From Rhizomys pruinosus (taxonomy: Eukaryota; Chordata; Mammalia; Rodentia; Spalacidae): a stretch of DNA of 64,000 nucleotides. The stretch spans positions 1,001,481-1,065,480 of the forward strand of contig VZQC01005910.1 of assembly GCA_009823505.1 (NCBI GenBank). The letters run 5' to 3'. This document shows positions 43,253-54,474 of this stretch, one piece after another. A model generated the notes under the pieces. That model ran no database searches. It worked only from the letters and a program-made list of their open reading frames with translations, and was not told the DNA's origin. The position numbers and the translations under genes were made by a program. Numbering within the stretch: position 1 is the first letter of the stretch; each line of letters opens with the position of its first letter.

Positions 43253-44680
43253 AAAAATGCAGGCTTTTCTCGATATTTGTTACTGGAAATAGAACACCCT
43301 CTACTTTGAGACTGTGAATGAAAGTAGCAGAAAGATGTTTGCAGACAACAATTTTCTGGGAGTAGGTATTCTTTTGGAACGAGGCCACGATTGTACACAG
43401 TATGTTCACAACTTATTCCAGTATGAGACCTTGGCATTTCTCAGTTACATAAAACAATAAAACAAAACACACTAATAATTAAGCCCTAATCTCTGTGTGG
43501 CAGAATTATACGTATGGTACATAGATATGTGTAGATTTTTCTCCTTGCTTTTTGTAGACTGAGCAGATTCAGATTATCCAGCAGCACATCTTTTTTTCCA
43601 AATTTTAATTGCATTCTTTTAAAGCGGAGGAATTTCCATGTATGTAATGTGATTGTATTTTTTTCAGCCACTCCAAGTAAAGCAATGGATTACTTGGGTT
43701 GGCACCTGGGAAACTAAATATTGTTTTTACTTAAGCGAATTAGCAATTATGGATTGGGAAAGAAATATTAGGACTGACCAACTGAGACCTGATGTCTATG
43801 TGATATTTTTCCAGGTTGTGCCTTACATGGGCAATGGAAAGAAATCATAGTGTATCTATGATCTGTGCCCCATGGTCTGCACCTAGTTTGTGAAGGTGGT
43901 TAGTACTTGCAGTAATTGGACCTCACATTCACTGTGGCTTAAGTGCCAGGCAAAGGTTCCCACTGCGGATTATCTCTGCTTCTTGGTGGGAAAACCTTCC
44001 CCTGACAAGGATTATCATATTAAGTTAGATACTTGAATTTCTGACTTGTTATGTTTTTCCAGAGGACAAGGTAGTTGTCAGAATGTACAGAGTGTGACTC
44101 TGGGGGAGACGGGAATGCCCACCTAATAGTTCAGGGGAAGCAGATGGGCCCCCAACTCCATTCTTATTTTGCTACACTGAATATTCCACAGCTGGAGTGG
44201 GAGACTGGACTTCCCTAAATTACAATCACCCTGAAGTCTTTCTACAGGAACCATCACAGACTTGCCCCGGCTTGTCTTCCAGAAAGATATTCCCACAGAC
44301 AGAACAACAGGGAGGGTTCAACAGCGGGTTACAGACTTTCAGTCAGACAGACACTGACTTGTCACAAGAGGGTCAGCACAAACATGGCCGATTATTACTT
44401 TTAGCAGTATTATACTGACAGCAGACTGCCTGAGCTGTTTGTCTTCGATTTCTCTATTTTGATATTTATTTTTATATATTTTCATACTTAGGTACCTACA
44501 AAATAATATGACATCACAATCAATACTACAGACTTAGCCTCCATTCCCTATTTCTTTCAAATGTCTTTAAAAAATACCATGGTCATTTTTTTTAACTTTT
44601 TTTTTTAATTTGCTTGTCCTAGCTAAATGGGTATGCATTTTAGTTTTTATCATATATTAATAGTATAAAATATTGTTACA
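43253..44680. other. unique sequence
   Basis: About 1.4 kb with no recognised gene or transposon. The frames at 43219-43850 and 44197-44418 are short with no domain. The part 43860-44420 has balanced composition and might be conserved noncoding DNA. T-rich stretches lie at 44570-44610. Confidence 0.4.
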
Positions 44681-44689
44681 TATTAATCA

Positions 44690-44860
44690 TACATGAGCTT
44701 CACTATGAGGATTTCATACAAGTTTTTAATGTGTTTTGATCACATTTATCCCAGTTTCCCTCTCTTCTCTCTCCCACTCATGCCAATTCCCTTGCCCTTG
44801 CCAACTAGCTTCTCTCCTCTCATGTCTGTTTAAAGATAGTATCTTGGAGAATGTAGAATA
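44690..44860 (-). mobile_element. L1/Lx 3' UTR fragment
   Basis: ATTTCATACAAGTTTTTAATGTGTTTTGATCACATTTATCCCAGTTTCCCTCTCTTCTCTCTCCCACTCATGCC resembles the reverse of a common rodent L1 3' UTR segment. Ends are approximate. Confidence 0.5.
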
Positions 44861-45111
44861 TCCATATTCTTCTTAGAAACTCTCCTCGTGAAAGGGTGGA
44901 TGCCCACCTCTACCCAGCTGGGCTTTACCTAGACTGTCACACACCCTGCAAACAAGTTCTTCAGGGGCTGGTTCCGTGCCGATTTTGTTTCCATTGCATT
45001 TAGACCACATACCAGGTACTACAGACAATATTTATTATTTACTGTCTATCTTTCTCATCAGGCTTTGAAGGCATTTATAATTAGCATAGCCCTTGGCCTA
45101 TAAGTGGCTAT

Positions 45112-45318
45112 GGAAGAGGGAAGGAAGGAAGGAAGGAAGGAAGGGAGGAAGGAAGAGAGGGAGGGAAGGAAGGAAGGGAGGGAAGGGAGGGAAGGAGGGA
45201 GGAAGGAAGGAAGGAAGGAAGGAAGGAAGGAAGGAAGGAAGGAAGGAAGGAAGGAAGGAAGGGAAGGAGGGATGGAGGGAGGGAGGGAGGGAGGGAGAGA
45301 GGGAGGGAGGGAGGGAGG
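45112..45318. repeat. (GGAA)n/(GGGA)n polypurine tract
   Basis: 207 bp of GGAA, GGGA and GAGG units with only one pyrimidine (T at 45273) on the plus strand. Four open frames over it are by-products of the repeat. Mirror-symmetric purine tracts can form triplex (H-DNA). Confidence 0.97.
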
Positions 45319-45687
45319 CCTGTGATTCCCAGCTCTGACTTGAGGAGTGCAGTAGGAAGTCAACCTCCATCTTGGGGAGTTGATTGTCATTATTTCCCTC
45401 ACCTTTGTTCGCATATTCAACAATTGATTGAAAGAAAAGGTGGCAATCTCAGTTCCTAAAGAAAACAAAAGCAGAAAGAGTAAGGCTCCACATTCATTAT
45501 ATTTTAGAGGGATAGCACTTTCCAGAGAAAGGGTTCTAAGTTTGGTTTGGAAGTACAATTAAGAGAGAGAGAGTGGAGACTTAAGAAACAATGAGATAAA
45601 AAGGCGGAGGATACTCAAGACCTGAAGTTGCTCTAAAATAGAATCTCAGGTTACATTTGTTGTTATATACCTTTGCTAAGCTAATAT

Positions 45688-45690
<3 letters not shown>
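45319..45690. other. unique sequence
   Basis: No gene recognised. A short GA run lies at 45563-45572. Confidence 0.4.
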
Positions 45691-45691
<1 letters not shown>

Positions 45692-45761
<70 letters not shown>

Positions 45762-45765
45762 ACAG
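45692..45765. repeat. (CT)n(CA)n compound microsatellite
   Basis: A CT run of about 22 units (45692-45737) passes directly into about 14 CA units. A second CA run lies 80 bp downstream. Confidence 0.97.
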
Positions 45766-45843
45766 GCCCCTCTAGTTGCTAGATACTAAAAGTTAATGTG
45801 TACACATGCATATCCAGTTATTAAAGGTTGGTGTGTGTTAACG

Positions 45844-45889
45844 CATGCATGCACACACACACACACACACACACATACACTCACACAGC
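45844..45889. repeat. (CA)n microsatellite
   Basis: Imperfect CA run flanked by GCATGCATG and GCATGCGTGC. Confidence 0.94.
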
Positions 45890-46549
45890 ATGCGTGCCTC
45901 CAGGAGGATTAGTGTGGGCACATGCATACACAGTTCATATCCTCACACTCCACTGTTAGAATCCACAGACATTTCTAGGGTTGTGTGATAGTGCTTTCAT
46001 ATTCTCCGTCTCTCTATTCATCCACTGGGCTCTGCCCACATTATTCTCACTTGCCAGGTGTTTCTGGGGCCATAGTAGAACTCTAAAGTATGAACTCTAC
46101 TTTACTGAATACATACTGTAGGAGACTGGCTAAACACTCATAAAGCAAGTGACAACTAAACAGTTAACAAGAGGGATCTGGTCCACTGTATTACAGAGCC
46201 CTAGAAGAAACAGTTAACAGTACCCAACAGGTCTGGGCCATTCAGGGAATAGACTATCCTTGGATGGTGCCCTCTAGTTGTAGCTCTTCTAAAAACGTTA
46301 CAGGAAAAACAGACCAGATTGACTAAGATACTATCAGAAGCATGGAGTTTTTCCCCCAATTGCTCTGAGCACCTAAAGCGGATTAAAAGAAAAAGAATCA
46401 TAATAAATGTGCTGATCATTTCAGAGTTTGCAGTCAAAGGGACAATGGAGATAGTCAGGCTCACCCCATCCACTTCCCCCATCCCGTGCACTCCCCAGCC
46501 CCCCTAGTACCCATCTCTCAGTGCAAGTGGGAACAAAAGGAGATTCTAT
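45890..46549. other. unique sequence
   Basis: No gene or transposon recognised. Confidence 0.4.
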
Positions 46550-47000
46550 TAAGCATTTCTCTAGGACTGGGCTTTAGACACATAAGTAGCTCCTTGGTGT
46601 GTTCTTTGGCCTGTGGTACAATTAATTAGGCCACAGTTGTTTATTTTGAGACATTTAACTAGAGACCTTCTTGAGAGAGGCCTTCCCTTGTAGTTTGTCT
46701 TGCTTTTCCTCTAAGTGTGGGAACCTTTATCTAATTGGATTGACTATAAGTGTCATGATCGTCGGGTGAGCTCGGCAAGCAGCAGAGTAAACTATGGATA
46801 TTCACATGGAAATGAGGTTAATTACACAGCATCCATGCATCTAATGACTGCACCTGCAGGCCACAACAACCTCCCTTTAACTCACTTTCACAATTAGAAA
46901 GAGCAGCTGCATTTCCACAGTTTCCACAGCTAGAGTCTAAAAATCTGTAATGATCCCCAACAGAATAGAGGCACAGGAGGTTGGGTGAGGAAGGAGAGGA
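46550..47000. promoter_or_regulatory. candidate conserved noncoding element
   Basis: Repeat-free block with several homeodomain-type cores: ATTAATTAGG (46621-46630), CTAATTGGAT (46731-46740), GTTAATTACA (46817-46826) and GCATCTAATGA near 46837. CpG-containing GATCGTCGGGTGAGCTCGGC lies near 46759. No frame of note is present. Enhancer function is inferred from composition and motif clustering only. Confidence 0.38.
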
Positions 47001-47272
47001 TTCTCCCCAGTCAGAGGGCCTTCCCCAGCCACCTGCTGATTGTGCTAATCCATGGAGCCTTGGGCACCAATATCCAGCCACAAGAAGCTGCTGCCAGGCC
47101 TGCTTGTGGCCCCCACCCCCACCATGCCTTCAGACTGAGGTTCTTATCTTTCAAGACTGATTAACATAAGGATGAAGATTTATGAGGGGTAAGGTCAGAA
47201 AAACCCAGACTAGAAGGCCATTATATGTATTCAAACTCGGTTAGTCCGAGTTAGTAGAGAAACAAATAGGTG

Positions 47273-47273
<1 letters not shown>

Positions 47274-47317
<44 letters not shown>
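47274..47317. repeat. (GT)n microsatellite
   Basis: About 21 GT units. Confidence 0.97.
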
Positions 47318-47319
<2 letters not shown>

Positions 47320-47629
47320 CTAGCTATAGTTTTAATATGTAGAGAGATTTAAGATAAAACACTTGTTCTTCAACTACGGGGGTTTCAGCCTCTTCAGAGT
47401 ATAGACTGCCATTGTTGGACTACCCAGGCTGTATCACGGAGACCAATACAGGAAGATCAAGACAGGACGCAGTGCTTACTGGACCTCATTTGGTGACCAT
47501 GGGAAGGGAAGACTGATGGTGTCTTGGGCTTGCCAAGGAGGAGACTTCAAACATGACATCTTTCAGTCTAATAAAAAAAAAAAAAGAAATCTTTCTTTCT
47601 TTTTTTTTTAAATCATAAGCTGAAGATGC
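47318..47629. other. unique sequence
   Basis: No gene recognised. An A-run and a T-run lie at 47572-47612. Confidence 0.4.
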
Positions 47630-47998
47630 TAAAACCTATGATGTCATAATCTTGATATATGCATATTTTGGAGTGATGCAAATTGGAAGGAACAACAACA
47701 ATGACTGGGCCAAAGAACTAACTGAAAAGGTGAACTTCTGCTGGAAGCAGTAAACTTCTGCACTGAAAATTTTAAAAGAGACTGAGAAAAGGTTGAAAAA
47801 CATGTTTGACAGAATGCATGAGCTCTGGTGGGGGGGGTAAGGGAGGGAGGATGGGTCTAGATTTGATTGGGAAATTTTGTATGAAATGCACATAGCTTCA
47901 ATAAAATTGGCTTTGGGAAAAAATGGGGATAGAGAATAAAATCAAAGTGTGTTATATACATGTATGAAAATAAAATAAAAACATTTATTACAGAAACA
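47630..47998 (+). mobile_element. probable L1/Lx 3' end
   Basis: GAGCTCTGGTGGGGGGGGTAAGGGAGGGAGGATGGG, GGGAAATTTTGTATGAAATGCAC and then TTATATACATGTATGAAAATAAAATAAAAAC resemble old rodent L1 3' UTR ends with A-rich tails. The 5' limit is uncertain and two tails may be present (near 47910 and 47975). Confidence 0.5.
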
Positions 47999-49018
47999 AA
48001 TAAAACACTTGCTATTATTATCTGGGGATCAGTTTTACATTTAAATTGATAGACTGTCAAGTCCCAATATTTGCTGTCTACGTACTGGAGATTCAGGGGA
48101 ACTGATGGTTAGTTACAGACAGAAGGTCACCAAGCTTGAGGATGAGGAAGAACCAAAGAATCAGTCCAAAGTCCCAGACCAGCAGGAACCTGACCTCCCA
48201 GGTATATGGTGAGCAGTCAGCAGTCTGTTATGTACGGAAAGGTCAGCGTGTTTGTTCTAAACTCATCCCCAAACATCCTCACCTAGAATAATATTTAACC
48301 AAAAATCTGGGCACCCTGTGGTCCATTCAAGTCGGCGCATAAAGTCAATCATCATCTGAGCCATTGTCTAAATCTTGGAAGGACTGCTCTGGGTCAATAT
48401 GACTGAATAATAGCCAGAGGATGGTGGTTGTTTTTAATCTACCCATCCTCCCCCTTCCCAGGTTACCAAAAGTTCTTTGTTGCTATTTTCCTTTCCCTGT
48501 GTCTGTCATCTTCACAAGCACTTTTAGAAATAGCAAAGAATATTATACTACTAGAGGTGTTCCTTCACCTCTATGTCACGGTCATGGCATAGCCAAGGTG
48601 AACTGAGATGTTCCTGTCTGATGAGTACTCTGCTTCCCAAATGGGGAATCTCTGTATTTATTTTACATCAGCAAGGATGGCTGAGTAAACCAGACATTTT
48701 TGTGCCCATGTTCAAAATCTTCGAAACATCAGGCTGCCAACATAAGAAAGTTGCATATATGGTTGCAACTCACTTTGGGATCCAAGTGGGATTCCCCAGC
48801 TGCAGGAGATAATGAGCTGTGGCCAAATGGTAATTTGCCCTTACATGCCTAAGCACTGAAGGAATGTACCAGGGAATCTAAGAACAATTCTTAAAGGGAA
48901 AGGTCAAATGCTTAGGAATAATTTAAACACTTTCCAAAGGACTGTAATGAGGGTATAGATTCCCATGAGGATTTACAAGTGTTTAAATTTGTTGCAATAA
49001 CTACTTATTTATCATTCA
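47999..49018. other. unique sequence
   Basis: No gene or transposon recognised in about 1 kb. Confidence 0.4.
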
Positions 49019-49019
49019 C

Positions 49020-49117
49020 TTTTATTATGTAGCCCAGGCTAGTTCCAAACTCATGGTCCTCCTGCCTCAGCCTCCTGAGTCCTGGGTTTACAGGCATGTG
49101 CTACCATACAGGGCCTT
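49020..49117 (-). mobile_element. old B1 (proto-B1-like) SINE
   Basis: TATTATGTAGCCCAGGCTAGTTCCAAACTCATGGTCCTCCTGCCTCAGCCTCCTGAGTCCTGGGTTTACAGGCATGTGC is a reverse monomer. CCTCAGCCTCCTGAGT-type sequence places it among the oldest B1 copies here. Confidence 0.85.
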
Positions 49118-49431
49118 ATCTTGTACTCTGATTTCTATTTCCTTTCAAATTTTTTGGTCCCTGAAAGACCAGTAAAAAAGAGAAGCTAATGAGCACAATC
49201 TCCTGCCGTTATTTACAAGGAGGTTGGAAGTTATACCCCTAGTGTACTGACCTACCCACTTAGCATCAAACCAACTTCAGCTGTCAGAGGGAAGATGAGC
49301 TAGACTAAGCTTATTGCAGACAGAATTCACTTACATTCTATCGCCCATCTCAAATAGATATCTACATATCCAGCACTGCCTAAAAAAATTATACCAGGGC
49401 CTCTGTGCTTTGGGTGATAGATGGTTGTCCA
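49118..49431. other. unique sequence
   Basis: No gene or transposon recognised. Confidence 0.4.
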
Positions 49432-49435
49432 CAAA

Positions 49436-49470
<35 letters not shown>

Positions 49471-49475
49471 AAAAA
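49432..49475. repeat. (AAAT)n microsatellite
   Basis: About ten AAAT units ending in a short A-run. Confidence 0.97.
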
Positions 49476-50500
49476 CCCCACAGCTTCGTACTAACTGCTG
49501 CACGTTAAGGGTAAGTCTCATATGTGATGTGATGGGTAAGTGGATTTTTTTTTCAAGTAGGAGGTAAGCAAACAGAGATTGCAATGTTTTGGTTTTTTTG
49601 TTGTTGTTGTCAGATAGACTCACTTCCTTTTCTTCCAGCTGTCTAGACACAAGCTGATTTGATGATGTGCTGAGAATAGAGGTTCAAGAAAGATAAACGG
49701 AGCTGATTGAAAAGGTTCATGCCTGGACTTGTCACACCTAACTATCCTTCTCGCAGCTAATGACCAAGTCATGCTCCAACTGCTGACTCCAACCTCAAAC
49801 CGTGTTGCCATCACGGAGCATAGTTTGCAAGGATATGAAACGTCACACTTTGTGAAGAAAGCCTAATCCAGGCACTTGGGTAAAGTGTACTCAGGGTGGG
49901 GAAAACACAGACTTCACTAATTACTGGCAAACAGACGCTAAGAATTGGCCTGTCTTTCTCCACACAGTGTCACCCTACTGGTTTCCGCCAGGCTGAGTCT
50001 AACCCAACTTGTGGCGAATCACAAATCACATAAGAACTCCCTCAATGACTTCTTTTATCGCCAGGCCAGTGGCTGTAGAGTTGTGCTTGTTGACCATATG
50101 GCAAATATTTATATTTAGAACAACTTAAAAGCCACAGCCTAACTGGGATCTTGGGATAAAAAAGAATTATATGAACATAATATAAGGTTAGCACTTAAGG
50201 AGAACCCCCGCGCGCGTGTACTTTAAAAGGCCACCATTTGGTTTCATTTGGATTCTCAAAAACAGTTCACCCAAACAAGAGTTCTGTTTACACTTGGGGA
50301 GGCTCATTCGGCTTGTTCTGTTTTGCAAAGCGCAATGTTTCTGTAATATGTTTTGGTGGCATCGTTTCAAATCAAAACAAGGAAAGTGGTTCTTCAAAAT
50401 AAAACCAGAGGCCAGCTAAATAAGGATTTGCTAAGTCAGTTGGTTGCTTATTTACACTGCATGTTCCTTCTTTCTCTCCTTTGGGAATGTCTATTGACAC
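49476..50500. other. unique sequence, possibly conserved in part
   Basis: No transposon is recognised over about 1 kb. The segment 50220-50450 is repeat-free with balanced composition and two antisense open frames of 67-69 codons that show no domain. A CGCGCGCG run lies at 50209-50216. Confidence 0.4.
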
Positions 50501-50532
<32 letters not shown>

Positions 50533-50551
50533 ATATTATTATATATATTAT
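50501..50551. repeat. (CA)n(TA)n compound microsatellite
   Basis: About ten CA units pass into TATATA and ATTATTATATAT sequence. Confidence 0.93.
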
Positions 50552-50639
50552 TTAACCGCAATGTAGAATAAGAACATGAAAGAGCATCATATCTTAATGG
50601 TCCTTGAAAGAAAAAGATGTGTTTGGAATATACATGACC

Positions 50640-50970
50640 ATTCCCCTGTGCCCAGCAGAATCAATTCCAGCATATCCTATGGATACCAAACTTAGACATA
50701 TGACAGAACTCTTATATAAATTGACTTATTATTTCTGTATAATATACACAGAGTCTCCTGAACATCTTAAAGAACCTCAAGATTACTTACAATGCTTAAC
50801 AGCATGTAAATGCTTTGTAAATGCTTTACAATTATAGAATCACCACAAAAAAAGTCTGTGTATGTTCCAACAGTCACAATTCTCCTCAACCTGTGGTTAT
50901 TAAAATCTATCAGTGTAGGAGCTGGAGATACCCAAGGGTTGAATGTAAAAATTAATACCATGTTTTATTT
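50640..50970 (-). mobile_element. MER2-like Tigger-type miniature element
   Basis: The segments CATATCCTATGGATACCAAAC, TCTTATATAAATTGACTTATTATTTC, GAACCTCAAGATTACTTACAATGC, AACAGCATGTAAATGCTTTGTAAATG and AAAAAGTCTGTGTATGTTCC follow the order of an ancient mammalian TcMar-Tigger nonautonomous element as I remember it. Terminal inverted repeats are eroded. The family name is tentative. Confidence 0.6.
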
Positions 50971-51460
50971 AATAGCTCCAGAAGAGAGAGTCTGAGTTGA
51001 GGCTAGGTGAACAGTATATGACAAAGAGACTTTCATCTAGTACAGCCTGTTCTAACATGTTATTTTTTTTTCCCCTCTTCTGATGGGGGAAACAAACCTC
51101 TAAAGCTGGTTTACAATTGTTAAGCTAATCTGTGGCCTAAGGGAGAAAAAGTCACCAAACTCTTATAGAAAGGGAGGAAATTACACAGACACGCTCACCC
51201 CCAGATTTAACGTTCCACTTCTATGTGGTTTGGGAAGACATGAGAAGTTTGACTTGTACTTAGAAAGAAAAAAAAAAAAAAAGGAGCCACCAGCATTTGG
51301 AAGAGGAGTTAACTGAAAATACCGAGAACCTCATAGTAAAGACAACCATTTTTGTTCTCTTTACCAGATATTGCAAAGAAAGGGAAAATGCACATATCTT
51401 GGGCTGAGGCTTATCTGTGAGCCTAGGGTTTGCTAAACATGTCTGAGCTCCTTTACTATT
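50971..51460. other. unique sequence
   Basis: No gene recognised. An A-run lies at 51265-51281. Confidence 0.4.
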
Positions 51461-51600
51461 CATTCAACAATTAAGACAGCAATTACTATGCACTAAACAT
51501 TGGCTAATGGAAACGGCCAGGTCTTTCTGCTCTTAGACGTCACATTGGAGAAGGTACCTGAGGGACAAGAAATAAGCTAATATACAAGTAAGCTCTGGAA
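51461..51600 (-). mobile_element. ancient LINE-2/MIR-like remnant
   Basis: CATTCAACAATTAAGACAGCAATTACTATGCACTAAACATTGG, followed by AAGAAATAAGCTAATATACAAGTAAG, resembles a widespread ancient mammalian repeat. Family assignment is tentative. Confidence 0.42.
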
Positions 51601-51634
51601 AGACAACCCTGTCTAGTAAATTGCTTTCTATAGA

Positions 51635-51862
51635 AGCCTAAGAATCTCAGTTCAATCTGGAGGTGGAGAGAGTTGGATCCTTAAGACTTTCAGGCCAGTT
51701 TAGCTGAATCAGCAAGTTCCAGGCCAAGTGAAAGACCCTGTCTCTACAACAAAAGTGACACCCACCATTAACTTCTGGCCTTCACATACATACAATGCAC
51801 ACCCACACATATAAATGCACACATACACCTATAAACATGGACACACACCCTAAAAGGAAAAA
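51635..51862 (+). mobile_element. B4-type SINE, 3' part
   Basis: GAGGTGGAGAGAGTTGGATCC, AGGCCAGTTTAGCTGAATCAGCAAGTTCCAGG, GAAAGACCCTGTCTCTACAAC and TTCTGGCCTTCACATACATACAATGCACACCC, followed by CACATA-rich sequence, form the 3' half of a B4. The tRNA-like head is not evident. Confidence 0.82.
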
Positions 51863-52195
51863 AAATATCTATATAACACAAGTCTAGGTAGTAATATGTT
51901 ATTAATAGAACCCCTAGTAGATGATAAAGAGTGAGTGAGCATGTAGGAGAAGAACTTCCTGAGATGACAGCATCTGACCTGAGGCTGGAAGGAAGGAAAG
52001 ATGGAGCCAGGCATGCTGATACCTGCACAGTGTCTGCATGACCTGTTTTATGTTCCCATTTCCAAACAATGCCATTCTAACTATCCATCCCATCACCCGA
52101 GCTCTCTATGGTGTGGCTTTCAGTATCCTTCTACCTTGACCCCAACAATGAGTCTTTAAAGATATTTCATCCCCGGTTTTGACTGCATTTCTTTT
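51863..52195. other. unique sequence
   Basis: No gene or transposon recognised. Confidence 0.4.
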
Positions 52196-52447
52196 AATAT
52201 TTTATTTATTTATTTATTTATTTACTTTATTTATTTATTTTATTTTTATGAATATATTGCCTACCTGTGTGTAAGTATACCCCTGCAGTACAATGCCCAG
52301 AGAGGTCAGAAGAGAGCATTGGGTCCCCTGGAACTGGAGTTAACAGATGGTTGTTAGTTAGTTGCCATGTGGGTGCCAGGACCTGAACTCTAGTCCTCTG
52401 GAAGAGCAGCCAGTGCTCTTAACTTGCTGAGCCATCCCTCCAGCCCC
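52196..52447 (-). mobile_element. B2-type SINE with (TTTA)n tail
   Basis: A (TTTA)n run (52197-52247) is the expanded tail. It is followed by GAGAGGTCAGAAGAGAGCATTGGG, TGGAACTGGAGTTAACAGATGG, GCCATGTGGGTGCCAGGACCTGAACTC and GCTCTTAACTTGCTGAGCCATCCCTCCAGCCCC. A small GTTA duplication follows GGTTGTTAGTTAG. It has no 17-bp duplication. Confidence 0.94.
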
Positions 52448-52521
52448 CAACTCTTTGTTTGTAACCTTGTTTCTATAGTTTTAATTCAATCCAGCCTTTT
52501 CTCCACCCTGCTTTTTGTGTC

Positions 52522-52565
52522 CAAGTTCTCCCAGCCTTCATGACAAGTTCTCCCAGCCTTCATGA
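52522..52565. repeat. 22-bp perfect tandem duplication
   Basis: Two identical, adjacent 22-bp units start CAAGTTCTCCCAGC at 52522 and 52544. Confidence 0.97.
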
Positions 52566-52997
52566 AGTTTGTAAATGATACTTTCTCCTTGACGCTTTCT
52601 CTAAAAGCCCTTGAGTGAACTCACCCTTCCTCAGACTCCACTCTCAAAATAGATACACCTTTTCTAGACTGCTTTGTGATATTTCTTATTTTCCTTGTGT
52701 CCTAGTTATCGAGGCACACTATTCTATCTGAATATTAAAACGTTGAGGATGGTGCCTTTAACCATCAGCATCTTCTCCTATACTTACTGAGTGAAAGTTT
52801 TGCCAAGTCTTCAATGACAAATGTCTCCAACATACACAAGTAAATGGAAGGCTAGCCTCTGTCTACACAGTAAGGGCTTTGGCTGTATGCACCTGTGTGT
52901 AAAGTGGGAGGGGATTGCAGGGTGACCTCACTGGATTGAGGAACAGAATAGAGTCTCAGATCACAATATGTAGTCCTAAAAGGACTTGCTTTCTGTC
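52566..52997. other. unique sequence
   Basis: No gene or transposon recognised. Confidence 0.4.
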
Positions 52998-53108
52998 GTC
53001 TTCTTCTTCTTCTTTTTCTTCTTTTTCTTCTTCTTCTTCTTCTTCTTCTTCTTCTTCTTCTTCTTCTTCTTCTTCTTCTTCTTCTTCTTCTTCTTCTTCT
53101 TCTTCTTC
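52998..53108. repeat. (TTC)n/(GAA)n triplet tract
   Basis: About 111 bp of TTC units with two TTTTTC interruptions near the 5' end and a pure run after 53026. It creates polyserine and polyglutamate open frames that are not genes. Confidence 0.98.
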
Positions 53109-53399
53109 GCTATTTTCACTCACTGTCGAGTTCCCTGAGTAAGATTTCAGCATTCACATGGCCATGTTCTCTGTTTTGGTACCAACCAAAGGAATTTTGT
53201 TGTGAAAGAAGAAATTATTTCTGGCTATAATGCCAGTCAGGTACTGCCCAGACCTTCTGTCTCCACTGCTGGGAATGTGGGGACCCAAGCCAGCATCACA
53301 GATCATGGAGAAAGAGCAGAAATTCATGCACTGGTCAGCATGACTCCCCACCCATCTCCCTTGTAGGAGATTCTGAGCGCCCATCTACATTCATTTATT
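53109..53399. other. unique sequence
   Basis: No gene or transposon recognised. Confidence 0.4.
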
Positions 53400-53532
53400 T
53401 CTAAACACAGAACCATAGGATATTAAATCTTAAAGACCCTTGAAGGGATATTTTATTTAAAATGAATCTGAAGCCTTCACAGACAAGGTGATTGGCTCAG
53501 GGTCTCCTAGAGGAAATTGGGTTAGTAAAACT
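53400..53532. mobile_element. ancient mammalian repeat remnant
   Basis: AGAACCATAGGATATTAAATCTTAAAGACCC and then GACAAGGTGATTGGCTCAGGGTCTCCTAG follow the pattern of an old mammalian repeat with a GAAGTGACTTGCCCAAGGTC-like core. The family is not identified. Confidence 0.42.
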
Positions 53533-54177
53533 TATGTGTTTAGGAATCAACCTATAGTTTATTTACAGAATTTGTAATTTTGACTTATGTGTGGAGTATA
53601 TATATACATATTTGAGAATAATATAAAATAAAAAAATTAAATTAAATATAAAAAAACTTCTAACTTCAGAGTCTTTAATACCACAGACTTATGTTCTCCT
53701 ATGGGTCATCATTTGAATAGGAAGAGATTTTATTTTGTTTGGTTTTTCTCTCAGGCTGTCTTCTAAGGATTTTAGACAAATTGCTTCTTGGGTGGGGGAA
53801 GCACCCCCTTAATTACTAAGATATGCAGATTCAGAGAAACTAAAAAAAACTAAACAAAACCCTGTTATTGATGAAGCTTCGTGGTCGTTGCATCATGACT
53901 GGCTCTGGGCCACCCAAAACAGAGTGGGTAGGAGGTGCTTATCTCTTTTGGGCTCCTCAGGTTTCAAAATAACTGACTTTCAGGAAGAGCTGCAACTGAA
54001 ATTGCTTCCAACATCACTCAAAGAGACCTGGGTGCAGCAGAGTCAGGCACTGTAGGAAAGTAAAAAGAAAGAAAAAGGCAAAAAAAAAAAAAAAGCTCCC
54101 ATTGATGCAGAGTCAAGCTGGGGGAAGGACGGAGATGGGAAGAGGTTGTTGGTTCCAGAAATAACAAGAGTTGACAT
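53533..54177. other. unique sequence
   Basis: No gene or transposon recognised. A-runs lie near 53630 and 54080-54094. Confidence 0.4.
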
Positions 54178-54233
54178 TTGTTACATGTTAATTACACATA
54201 TTGTCTCTTGCAAGTTAAATCAATCAGAAATTT
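54178..54233. repeat. 56-bp dispersed duplication, copy 1
   Basis: This segment, starting TTGTTACATGTTAATTACAC and ending ATCAGAAATTT, is identical base for base to 55670-55725 in the same orientation. Flanking sequence differs completely on both sides apart from a few bases. Confidence 0.98.
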
Positions 54234-54474
54234 CCTGTACAGCTAATAAAATTGGAGCCCATTTTGGAGTTGCCAAATCACGTCAGAAAATGTATCAGGG
54301 CAGAGGAGGGATATTTAGTCTTTCTTTGTTCTCCGCAAAAGAAGTAAGAATTCAGCCACTTCTGTAACTGAAATAGGCTTGTTGATGGTGCCCTCTAGTA
54401 AGGCACTGAGAGCAATCGAAAGTACCATTACAGTTACTATTCAGTAACAAGGCCTTGTGACGGTCCAGGGAACT

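Noticed and set aside
45058..45558. Minus-strand frame of 166 codons, rich in Pro, Ser, Leu and Phe
   Set aside because: It is a translation of the GGAA/GGGA purine tract, which yields long frames on both strands.
52915..53153. Frames with long polyserine or polyglutamate runs
   Set aside because: They are created by the TTC/GAA triplet repeat and have no conserved flanking protein sequence.
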